Source: Hyphomicrobiales bacterium
GTDB taxonomy: Bacteria > Pseudomonadota > Alphaproteobacteria > Rhizobiales > Beijerinckiaceae
Reading direction: 5' to 3'
Length of the DNA: 64,000 nt
Assembly (NCBI GenBank): GCA_900466745.1
Contig: UBNE01000001.1
Span: forward strand, 89,221 to 153,220
In this document: piece after piece, positions 57,245 through 64,000 of the stretch
How positions within the stretch are numbered: position 1 is the first letter of the stretch
Layout of the letters: every line of letters begins with the position of its first letter
Notes under the pieces: generated by a model
What the model was told of the DNA's origin: nothing
Databases searched by the model: none
Seen by the model: only the letters and a program-made list of their open reading frames with translations
Translations under genes and position numbers: made by a program

Positions 57245-57496
57245 TCAGGTATCCGACGAGGTGATGCCGAATTTCTGCGCGAGCTGGGCCCGGTCCATGC
57301 AGGAGACGTCGTAGGTCACCTGCCGGCCCTTGAGTTCCGGGCGCCTGGCGAATTCCTTGGTCATGGTGTGGGTGATGGCATCGATGCGCGTCTCGCAGGC
57401 CTGCGCGGTGGTGAAGCCCATCTCGCTGATCCGCGATGTGGTGCAGTGCGGCTCGCCCGAGACGCAGGCCATGATGACCATGGTGAAGACATCCAT
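57245..57496 (-). CDS. Small hypothetical protein with four cysteines
   Basis: An 83-residue protein starting MDVFTMVIMACVSGEPHC; the hydrophobic opening could be a short secretion or membrane signal, or a buried strand. Cysteines at 11, 18, 34 and 66 could form two disulfides if it is exported. I do not recognise a family. The ATG at 57496 has AGGAG nine bases upstream, which supports it as a real gene. It is placed between tadA (converging) and the TSUP permease. Confidence 0.65.
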   Translation of the reverse strand: MDVFTMVIMACVSGEPHCTTSRISEMGFTTAQACETRIDAITHTMTKEFARRPELKGRQVTYDVSCMDRAQLAQKFGITSSDT

Positions 57497-57598
57497 GCGG
57501 AATGCTCCTGTCGCTTCGGGTTGAGGCTGCGCCGGTATGGTTAGCGAGCGGTTAACGGCAGGCGAGGCGACCCGGACAGCCAAGCAAGAGACGGGCCG

Positions 57599-58342
57599 TC
57601 AGGCAAGGCTGCGCCAGCAGAGATAGGCGCCGAGCGCCAGCAATCCTGTGAAGAAGCAGATCCTGAAGGCCGCGGGCGAGATGCGGTTGCGGACGAATTG
57701 CCCGGCGCCCATCCCGAGCAGGGCCGGGGCCAGCGCCAGGGCCGATTGCCAGGCGACCGTCAGGTTGAGCGCGCCGGCCCCGATCAGCCCGAGGGAGAGG
57801 GCGAGCGTCGAGACGATGAAGGAGATGCCGAGCGCCTGCACCAGCTCCTCCTTGTCGAAGCCGAGCGCCTGCAGATAGGGCACCGCCGGCAGCACGAAGA
57901 CGCCGGTCGCGGCGGTGACGACGCCGGTCGCGAAGCCGACGGCCGGGCCGAGCCAGCCCTCCCAGCCGGCGGGCACGCGCAGCTTCGCCGCCTTGAGGCC
58001 GACGGCCGCGTAGAGGATCAGCGCCGCGCCGAGCCAGAGCGTCGCCGTGCCGTCCTTCTCCTGCTGGAGCAGCCCGGCGCCGGCCCAGGTGCCGAGGCAG
58101 ATGGCGAGCAGCATCGGCCAGAGCCGGCGCAAGGTCGCGGCGAGCTTCGGTCCCGTCGCGATCTGCCAGCCATTGGTGACGAGGTTGGGCACGACCAGCA
58201 GGGCCGCCGCCTGCGCCGGGGCCATGACGACGCCGAGGATGCCGACCGCGATGGTCGGCAGCCCGAGCCCGATGACGCCCTTGACGAAGCCGGCGAGCAC
58301 GAAGGTCGCGGTGACGAAGAGAAGCAGAGCCGTGTTGTCCAT
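57599..58342 (-). CDS. TSUP family (TauE/SafE) permease
   Basis: A 247-residue polytopic membrane protein with the two-repeat TSUP layout: FVKGVIGLGLPTIAVGIL near residue 19-36 and FATGVVTAATGVFVLPAVPYL in the middle. This group includes exporters of sulfite and organosulfur anions. It is smaller than the TSUP at 22-23 kb and of a different subgroup. An ArsR-type regulator gene is divergent from it with a palindrome in the gap, so it is probably repressed by that regulator and relieved by its anion substrate or a related signal. Confidence 0.88.
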   Translation of the reverse strand: MDNTALLLFVTATFVLAGFVKGVIGLGLPTIAVGILGVVMAPAQAAALLVVPNLVTNGWQIATGPKLAATLRRLWPMLLAICLGTWAGAGLLQQEKDGTATLWLGAALILYAAVGLKAAKLRVPAGWEGWLGPAVGFATGVVTAATGVFVLPAVPYLQALGFDKEELVQALGISFIVSTLALSLGLIGAGALNLTVAWQSALALAPALLGMGAGQFVRNRISPAAFRICFFTGLLALGAYLCWRSLA

Positions 58343-58385
58343 GTCCCGCTTCTGGCATCGCCATGCCCGCCTGTCGCCGGTCGAT

Positions 58386-58405
58386 GCTACGGCCGTCACC
58401 GTAGC
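58386..58405. promoter_or_regulatory. Candidate ArsR-type operator GCTACGG-N6-CCGTAGC
   Basis: A perfect 7-bp inverted repeat with a 6-base spacer lies between the divergent TSUP permease (start 58342) and the ArsR-like regulator (start 58448), about 43 bases from each. The position and symmetry suit a dimeric winged-helix repressor controlling both genes. Confidence 0.55.
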
Positions 58406-58447
58406 GTCCCCGCTTGCGATAGCGCACCGGCGGCGCATCATGCAGCC

Positions 58448-59209
58448 ATGAGCACGCCGAACAGCTATTCCGGTCCCTATCTCGCGGAGATCGCCCATCT
58501 GATGGGCGATCCGGCCCGCGCCAACATGCTGCACGCGCTGATGGACGGCCGCGCGCTGACGGCGAAGGAGCTCGCCTGGCTCGCCGGCGTCGCACCGCAG
58601 ACGGCGAGCGGCCATCTCGCCAAGCTGATGCAGGGCGGGCTGCTCGCGGTCGCGGCGCAGGGCCGCCATCGCTATTACCGCCTCGCCGGGCCGGAGGTTG
58701 CGCAGGCCCTCGAAGGGCTGATGGTGCTGGCGAACAGGGAGGGCAGCGGGCGCCGCCTGCCGTCCCGAGTCGGGGCGGAACTGAGCTTCGCCCGCACCTG
58801 CTACGACCATTTCGCCGGCAAGCTCGGCATCGCCATCCATGACGCGCTGATGGCGGGCGGCCACCTCGCCGTCAGCGAGGGCGGCTATGCCCTGACCGCC
58901 TCCGGCAAGGCGATCTTCGTCGCGCTGGGTGTCGATCCCGACCAGAGCGGCAGGAGCCGCCGCGCGGCCCTGCGCCCCTGTCTCGACTGGAGCGAGCGCC
59001 GGCCGCATCTCGCCGGCCATCTCGCCGCCGCGCTCGCCTGCCGCTGCTTCGAGATGGGCTGGACGCGCCGCCGCAAGGACAGCCGCGCCGTGACGCTGAC
59101 CGGGGAGGGGCGCTCGGTGCTGGAAGCGGCCTTGCCCGGCTTCCGCTGCGATGCGCCGGAACCGGCCGTCACCCCGTCGCGGCGAGAGCCCGCTCCAGCG
59201 CCCGCTTGA
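58448..59209 (+). CDS. ArsR-type winged helix-turn-helix regulator with C-terminal domain
   Basis: A 253-residue protein. The N-terminal ArsR fold (about 10-95) contains IAHLMGDPARANMLHALMDG and the recognition helix APQTASGHLAKLMQGGLL. A longer C-terminal region with RTCYDHFAGKLGIAIHDAL and CRCFEMGWTRR follows; the H-x-x-G-K-L segment is common in this longer ArsR subgroup. It would repress its own gene and the divergent TSUP permease. The final 41 bases overlap the 3' end of the patatin gene on the other strand. Confidence 0.88.
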   Translation: MSTPNSYSGPYLAEIAHLMGDPARANMLHALMDGRALTAKELAWLAGVAPQTASGHLAKLMQGGLLAVAAQGRHRYYRLAGPEVAQALEGLMVLANREGSGRRLPSRVGAELSFARTCYDHFAGKLGIAIHDALMAGGHLAVSEGGYALTASGKAIFVALGVDPDQSGRSRRAALRPCLDWSERRPHLAGHLAAALACRCFEMGWTRRRKDSRAVTLTGEGRSVLEAALPGFRCDAPEPAVTPSRREPAPAPA

Positions 59210-60047
59210 CCTCGTCCTTGACCGGCTCGGCTGCGGCGAGGATCGCTTTCGCCTTGAAGAAGTCGAGCCCGCCGACGCCGTCGAGCCCGCTGCGGATCAG
59301 GATGTCGGGCGGCTGCCGCTCGACCATGCGCTGCACCAGCGTGCGCGTCAGGATCTGCGAGGCGCCGACGATCGCCTCCATCGCGCCCGGCACGCGGCCG
59401 TCGCTCGCGGCGACGGGCGCCGCGCTGACATCGACCGCCAGCACGATCCGGCCGGGCGCCATCAATCGCTCATAGGGCAGGGGGTTGATCGCCCCGCCGT
59501 CGATCAGCACATGGCCGCCGAGCGCGACCGGCCGCACCAGTCCCGGAATCGCGAGCGAGGCGGCGACCGCCGGGGTCAAAGGCCCTTGCGACAGCGTGAC
59601 CTCGACATGGCGGTGGTAGTCGGCCGCCGTGGCGCTGAAGGGAATGGCGAGCTCCTCGAAACGGTCGGGCACCGCCTCCGGCCAGAACAGGTCGAGCAGG
59701 CGCTCGCCATCGATCAAGGCCGGGTTGCCGAGGCCGCGCACGAGATCGGCGATCTTGCCGATGCGGGCATCGAGCAACCTCGCCACGACCCGCGGCCGAT
59801 CCCGGAAGCTGGCGAGGACGTGCTCGCGCAGTTCGGCGCCCGAAAGCCCGGCGGCATAGGCGGCGCCGATGATCGCGCCGATCGAGCAGCCTGAAATCGC
59901 CGCGGGCTTGAGGCCGAGCTCGTCGAGCGCTTCGAGAACGGGAATCTGGCTCAGGCCCCGCGCCCCGCCGGCGCCGAGCACCAGCGCGACCTCGCCCGTG
60001 AACGTTTTGGGCGCGGATCGGGACGCGATTGGACGGCGCGGTGACAT
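59169..60047 (-). CDS. Patatin-like phospholipase family protein
   Basis: A 292-residue Ser/Asp-dyad lipid hydrolase. The oxyanion motif LGAGGARGL (24-32), nucleophile elbow GCSIG (53-57, Ser55) and catalytic Asp183 in DGG are all present and correctly spaced. It is a cytoplasmic or membrane-associated enzyme releasing fatty acids from phospholipids; no signal peptide is visible. Its 3' end overlaps the ArsR regulator by 41 bases tail-to-tail, so each transcript carries antisense to the other's end. It lies 27 bases downstream of the haloacetate-dehalogenase-like gene's stop-side neighbour region on the same strand. Confidence 0.92.
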   Translation of the reverse strand: MSPRRPIASRSAPKTFTGEVALVLGAGGARGLSQIPVLEALDELGLKPAAISGCSIGAIIGAAYAAGLSGAELREHVLASFRDRPRVVARLLDARIGKIADLVRGLGNPALIDGERLLDLFWPEAVPDRFEELAIPFSATAADYHRHVEVTLSQGPLTPAVAASLAIPGLVRPVALGGHVLIDGGAINPLPYERLMAPGRIVLAVDVSAAPVAASDGRVPGAMEAIVGASQILTRTLVQRMVERQPPDILIRSGLDGVGGLDFFKAKAILAAAEPVKDEVKRALERALAATG

Positions 60048-60074
60048 CAGCCGAATCTGGGCCTTGCCGCCTTC

Positions 60075-60989
60075 TCAGGCAAGCGGCTGCGCCAGGAAGG
60101 GCTTCAGCGCGGCGAGCGTCGCCTGCGGGTTCTCCTCCGGCAGGAAATGGCCGCTCTCGATCGCCTGCCCCTGCGCCTGCGGCGCAAAGCTCTCGCGCCA
60201 GATTTCGAGGGGGCTCGCGCCCTTGGCCGGAATGCCGGCCTCGCCCCACAGGATCAGGGTCGGGCAGAGGATGCGCTTGCCGGCGGCGAGATCGGCCTTG
60301 TCCTGCGCGACATCGGTGGTGGCGCCGGCCCGGTAGTCCTCGCAGGCCGCATGGATGCGGGAAGGGTCGCTGAACGAGTCGGCATAGGAGCGCAGCGCCA
60401 GCGGATCGAACAGGTCGAGCTTCTTGGCCCGGCTCCAGCTCGCGATGGTGTGGTCGAGCCAGCCGACGGGGTCGGCCTTGAGCAGGTTTTCCGGGGTCGG
60501 CTCGGGCTGGGCGAGGAAGGTCCAGTGATAGACCTGCATCGCGCGGGACGCATTCATGCCGTCCCACATCGAGACGGTCGGGATGATGTCGAGCAGGGCG
60601 AGCCGCTCGACCCGGCCGGGATGGTCGAGCGCCAGCCGATAAGCCACCCGCGCGCCGCGGTCGTGGCCGATCACCCCGAAGCGGAGATGGCCGAGCGCCT
60701 GCATCAGGGCGACGATGTCCTCGCCCATGCCGCGCTTCGTATAGGTCGCCGTTCCGCCGTCGCCATGCGGCGCCGCCGACCAGCCATAGCCGCGCAGATC
60801 CGGGCAGACGACAGTGTGGCTCCCGGCCAGCTCGGGCGCGATCCGGTGCCATTCGGCATGGGTCTGCGGAAAGCCGTGGATCAGCACGAGCGGGGGGCCT
60901 TCGCCGCCGACGCGGGCGAAGATCTTGCCGACCGGACCGTCGATCCAATGGGCCTTGAAGCCGGGAAACAGGCTGTCGATGTTGCTCAT
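60075..60989 (-). CDS. Alpha/beta hydrolase, fluoroacetate/haloacetate dehalogenase-like
   Basis: A 304-residue alpha/beta hydrolase whose nucleophile elbow is GHDRGARVAYRLALDHP: an Asp (110), not Ser, is the nucleophile. All active-site residues known from Rhodopseudomonas fluoroacetate dehalogenase RPA1163 are present at the same numbers: Arg111 and Arg114 (carboxylate), Asp134, the halide pocket His155-Trp156 and Tyr219, Trp185, and the catalytic His281 in SGHFLPEE (280 there). Hydrolytic removal of halide from 2-haloacids is therefore likely, though its natural role is unknown. Start ATG 60989. It lies 32 bases after purD on the same strand and may share its transcript. Confidence 0.9.
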   Translation of the reverse strand: MSNIDSLFPGFKAHWIDGPVGKIFARVGGEGPPLVLIHGFPQTHAEWHRIAPELAGSHTVVCPDLRGYGWSAAPHGDGGTATYTKRGMGEDIVALMQALGHLRFGVIGHDRGARVAYRLALDHPGRVERLALLDIIPTVSMWDGMNASRAMQVYHWTFLAQPEPTPENLLKADPVGWLDHTIASWSRAKKLDLFDPLALRSYADSFSDPSRIHAACEDYRAGATTDVAQDKADLAAGKRILCPTLILWGEAGIPAKGASPLEIWRESFAPQAQGQAIESGHFLPEENPQATLAALKPFLAQPLA

Positions 60990-61021
60990 GCCGGGAGCAT
61001 AACCCCGGCATGGGCGGGCTG

Positions 61022-62299
61022 TCAGCCTTGCTCGCGCTTCACCGCCTGCCAGCCGATGTCGCGGCGGCAGAAGCCTTCGGGCCAGTCGATCAGATCGACG
61101 CCCTGATAGGCTTTCGCCTGCGCCTCGCTCGCGCTCTTGCCCAGGCCGACGATGTTGAGCACGCGCCCGCCGCTGGCGACGAGATCGCCGTCCTTGAGCT
61201 TGGTGCCGGCATGGAAGACAAGCACGTCGTCGAGCGCTTCCGCCTTCTCGATGCCGCGGATGACGCTGCCGGTCTCCGGCTGGTTGGGATAGCCCCTGGC
61301 CGCGAGCACCACGGTCAGCGCCGTCTCGTCCTTCCAGCGCAGGTCGACGGCGCCGAGCACGCCGTCGCAGGCGGCGAGCAGCGCCGGCACGATGTCGCTC
61401 TGCAGCCGCGGCATCAGCACCTCGCATTCGGGGTCGCCGAAGCGGACATTGTACTCGATCAGCTTCGGCCCCTCGGCCGTGATCATCAGCCCGGCGAAGA
61501 GCACGCCCTGGAACGGCATGCCGCGCCTGGCCATGCCGGCGAGCGTCGGCCTGATGATCTCGTTCATGACGCGCCCTTCCATGGCGGGCGTCATCACCGG
61601 GGCGGGCGAATAGGCGCCCATGCCGCCGGTATTGGGGCCGGTGTCGCCGTCGCCGACGCGCTTGTGGTCCTGCGCCGAGGCGAGCGCCAGCGCATGGGCG
61701 CCGTCGCAGAGCGCGAAGAAGCTCGCCTCCTCGCCGATCATCCATTCCTCGATCACCACCTCGGCCCCGGCGCTGCCGAGCCCGCCCGCGAACATCATGT
61801 CGATCGCCGCGTTGGCCTGGTCGAGCGTCTCGGCCATCACCACGCCCTTGCCGGCGGCGAGCCCGTCGGCCTTGACCACGATCGGCGCGCCCTGCCTTGC
61901 GGCATAGGCCTTGGCGGTGTCGGCACTGGTGAAACGGCCGAAGGCGGCGGTCGGGATGGCGAACTGGGCGCAGAGCTCCTTGGTGAAGCCTTTCGAGCCT
62001 TCGAGCTGGGCGGCGGCCTTCGAGGGCCCGAAGACCTTGATGCCGGCCTCCCGCAGATCGTCGGCGATGCCGGCGACCAGCGGTCCCTCCGGGCCGACCA
62101 CGACGAGGCCGATCCCCTGGAGCCGGCAGAAGGCGACGACGGCGGCATGGTCGGAGATGTCGACCGCGACGTTCTCGCCGCATTGCGCCGTGCCGGGGTT
62201 GCCGGGGGCGATGAAGAGCTTCTCGCAGAGCGAGGAGGCCGATATCGCCCAGGCGAGCGCATGTTCGCGGCCGCCCGAACCGATCAGAAGAATCTTCAT
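61022..62299 (-). CDS. purD: Phosphoribosylamine--glycine ligase (GAR synthetase)
   Basis: A 425-residue ATP-grasp ligase for the second step of purine synthesis, joining glycine to phosphoribosylamine. The N-terminal [19 protein letters not shown], the [19 protein letters not shown]-grasp stretch and the [16 protein letters not shown] signature near the C-terminal half are typical. GAGAGGA lies five bases before the ATG at 62299. It is divergent from xseA across 93 bases. Length and motifs show a functional enzyme. Confidence 0.97.
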   Translation of the reverse strand: MKILLIGSGGREHALAWAISASSLCEKLFIAPGNPGTAQCGENVAVDISDHAAVVAFCRLQGIGLVVVGPEGPLVAGIADDLREAGIKVFGPSKAAAQLEGSKGFTKELCAQFAIPTAAFGRFTSADTAKAYAARQGAPIVVKADGLAAGKGVVMAETLDQANAAIDMMFAGGLGSAGAEVVIEEWMIGEEASFFALCDGAHALALASAQDHKRVGDGDTGPNTGGMGAYSPAPVMTPAMEGRVMNEIIRPTLAGMARRGMPFQGVLFAGLMITAEGPKLIEYNVRFGDPECEVLMPRLQSDIVPALLAACDGVLGAVDLRWKDETALTVVLAARGYPNQPETGSVIRGIEKAEALDDVLVFHAGTKLKDGDLVASGGRVLNIVGLGKSASEAQAKAYQGVDLIDWPEGFCRRDIGWQAVKREQG

Positions 62300-62392
62300 G
62301 GCATCCTCTCTGCTCCGTCACCGGCGAAATAGCGGCCCGGCGCCCCGGCGGCAACGCTTCTTCCGGCAGCGCGGTCCCGCTATGGTCCGGCC

Positions 62393-63985
62393 ATGAACAG
62401 CGAATCGACCCTGCCGGCCGGCAATGCGCCGGAATGGAGCGTCTCGGATCTCTCCGGCGCGCTGAAGCGCACCATCGAGGACGCCTTCGGCTTCGTGCGC
62501 GTGCGCGGCGAGATTTCCGGCTATCGCGGCCCGGTCGCCTCGGGCCATGTCTATTTTTCGCTGAAGGACACCAACGCCAAGATCGACGCGGTGATCTGGA
62601 AGGGCGTCTTCGGCCGGCTGAAGACGCGGCCGCAGGAAGGGCTGGAGGTCATCGCCACCGGCAAGATCACCACCTTCGCCGGCAAGTCGAGCTACCAGAT
62701 CGTCATCGATTCGCTGGAGCCGGCCGGCATCGGCGCGCTGATGGCGCTGCTCGAGGAGCGCCGCCGGAAGCTCGCCGCGGAAGGGCTCTTCGCCGAGGAG
62801 CGCAAGCGGCCCATCCCCTATCTGCCGCGGGTGATCGGCGTTGTCACCTCGCCGACCGGCGCGGTCATCCGCGACATCCTGCACCGGCTGGAGGACCGCT
62901 TTCCCCGCCATGTCCTGGTCTGGCCGGTGCGCGTGCAGGGCGAGACCAGCGCGGCGGAGGTCGCCAACGCCATCGCCGGCTTCAATGCTCTGGCGCAAGC
63001 CGGGCGCATCCCGCGGCCGGACGTCATCATCGTCGCGCGCGGCGGCGGCTCGCTGGAAGACCTGATGAGCTTCAACGAGGAGATCGTCGTGCGCGCCGCC
63101 GCGGCCTCCGGGATTCCGCTGGTCTCGGCCGTCGGCCACGAGACCGATACGACGCTGATCGATTTCGCCGCCGATCTGCGGGCGCCGACGCCGACGGGCG
63201 CGGCCGAAAAAGTCGTGCCGGTGCGGGCCGAGCTGATGGGCTTCGTCGCCGATCTCGCCCGTCGCCACGACGGCGCCATGCGCCGCCTCTCGGACCGTCG
63301 CCGCAGCGACCTGCGCGCGCTGGCCCGCGCTCTGCCCGGGCCGGAGGCGGTGCTCTCCGGGCCGCGCCAGCGGCTCGACCTCGCCTCGACGCGGCTCGCC
63401 CCGGCGCTGGCCCGCAACGCGCGCGCCCACGAGCAGGCGCTGCAGGGCCTCGCCCGGCGCCTGGAGGCCCGCTCGCCCCGCATCGCGCTCGCCCGGCTGC
63501 GCGCCCAGCTCGACGGCTTCGCCCGCGTGCTGGCGGCGGCGCGCGGCAATGCGATCGCGAGCGAGCGCACCCGCATCGCCCATGCCCGCGACCGGCTGGC
63601 GACGCTGGAGCTGCGGGCCGGCAACGCCTTCGGCCAGAGCCTGATCCAGCGCCGCGAGCGGGGGGGGCTGCTCGCCGACCGCGCCCTGCGCGCCTTCGGG
63701 CAGGGGCTGCACCGGCGCCGCGACCGCCTCGACTCGCTCTGGGCTCTGATCCGCTCGCTCGGTCCCGAGGCCGTGCTGGCGCGCGGCTATGCGCTGATCC
63801 GCGACGAGGGCGGCGCGCTCATCCGCAGCGTCGCGCAGGCGCAAGCCGGGCAGGCCCTGACGGTGCAGGTTGGCGACGGGCGCTTCGAGGCGGTGGTCCG
63901 CGGAGCGGGAGGAACCCCCTCGAAGCCGCAGCCTCGCCCGGCTCGCAGGGAGTCGCCGAAGTCGGCCCAGGGCGATTTGTTCTAG
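62393..63985 (+). CDS. xseA: Exodeoxyribonuclease VII large subunit
   Basis: A 530-residue nuclease subunit. The N-terminal OB-fold (about 15-115; [30 protein letters not shown]) binds DNA, the catalytic domain has the family signature [15 protein letters not shown] (about 144-158) and [14 protein letters not shown], and a long coiled-coil region (about 285-460) leads to a short C-terminal segment. With XseB (not in the window) it degrades single-stranded DNA to acid-soluble oligonucleotides. Its TAG stop (63983-63985) is part of CTAGAGCATCGG, the edge of a repeat element that continues beyond the window. Confidence 0.96.
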   Translation: MNSESTLPAGNAPEWSVSDLSGALKRTIEDAFGFVRVRGEISGYRGPVASGHVYFSLKDTNAKIDAVIWKGVFGRLKTRPQEGLEVIATGKITTFAGKSSYQIVIDSLEPAGIGALMALLEERRRKLAAEGLFAEERKRPIPYLPRVIGVVTSPTGAVIRDILHRLEDRFPRHVLVWPVRVQGETSAAEVANAIAGFNALAQAGRIPRPDVIIVARGGGSLEDLMSFNEEIVVRAAAASGIPLVSAVGHETDTTLIDFAADLRAPTPTGAAEKVVPVRAELMGFVADLARRHDGAMRRLSDRRRSDLRALARALPGPEAVLSGPRQRLDLASTRLAPALARNARAHEQALQGLARRLEARSPRIALARLRAQLDGFARVLAAARGNAIASERTRIAHARDRLATLELRAGNAFGQSLIQRRERGGLLADRALRAFGQGLHRRRDRLDSLWALIRSLGPEAVLARGYALIRDEGGALIRSVAQAQAGQALTVQVGDGRFEAVVRGAGGTPSKPQPRPARRESPKSAQGDLF

Positions 63986-64000
63986 AGCATCGGACCGAAA
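63982..64000. repeat. Edge of a dispersed palindromic element at the window end
   Basis: CTAGAGCATCGGACCGAAA matches the first arm of the type B element. The CTAG contains the xseA TAG stop. The rest of the copy lies beyond the window. Confidence 0.75.

Overview
The window is a dense, high-GC (roughly two-thirds or more G+C by eye) stretch of an alphaproteobacterial chromosome, most likely from the order Hyphomicrobiales. A Bosea-like genus is my best guess. This rests on gene style, on syntenies such as HAD-IIA / ribF / ileS / lspA / DUF3035 / two M16 peptidases, on TIGR02186 + TSUP, and on palindromic intergenic elements of the GCATCGG-CCGAAAAGTGG type that I associate with this order. It looks like core and shell chromosome. 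I see no rRNA, tRNA, CRISPR array, phage module, integrase or transposase.

Layout. 0-4 kb: the tail of a probable aldehyde dehydrogenase, a Cys-rich copper-storage-like protein, and a transglutaminase coupled to a circularly permuted ATP-grasp/alpha-E fusion. 4-7 kb: zwf-pgl-eda (upper Entner-Doudoroff, without edd). 7-15 kb: scattered catabolic and peptidase genes (LhgO-like oxidase, M20 amidohydrolase, M15-like peptidase, GNAT, PLP dehydratase, ArgE-like deacetylase, solute-binding protein). 15-23 kb: an O-antigen-ligase-like membrane protein, then a molybdenum-cofactor and sulfur/Fe-S neighbourhood (DUF2478, mobA, mrp, tusA, moeA) followed by TIGR02186 and a TSUP permease. 23-27 kb: a 1113-residue coiled-coil / transmembrane / Sel1-repeat protein. 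27-33 kb: a MerR regulator and a beta-oxidation operon (acyl-CoA dehydrogenase, thiolase, FadB/J-type protein).

33-42 kb: a divergent LysR/SDR pair, a peptide-deformylase homologue lacking two of three metal ligands, a small lower-GC ORF, a class III aminotransferase, a TolB/TPR-type protein, a degenerate EAL protein, a HAD-IIA phosphatase and a single-domain CheY. 42-53 kb: MaoC hydratase, ribF, ileS, lspA, DUF3035, two M16 peptidases and mutL. 53-64 kb: VOC protein, rsmD, an rsuA/rluB-type pseudouridine synthase with very long disordered arms, tadA, a small Cys protein, a TSUP permease with a divergent ArsR-type regulator, a patatin-like lipase, a fluoroacetate-dehalogenase-like hydrolase, purD and xseA.

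The most unusual items are: (i) the deformylase-like protein with altered metal ligands; (ii) the dispersed palindromic element whose CTAG edge supplies the TAG stop codon of at least five genes here; (iii) the ATP-grasp/alpha-E/transglutaminase operon, a known but functionally unresolved peptide-ligase-type system; (iv) a fluoroacetate-dehalogenase homologue with every catalytic residue intact; (v) a candidate operator shared by two unlinked catabolic genes; and (vi) a perfect 30-bp palindrome upstream of the deformylase homologue. I found no clearly new multi-gene system; the operon in (iii) is the closest candidate.
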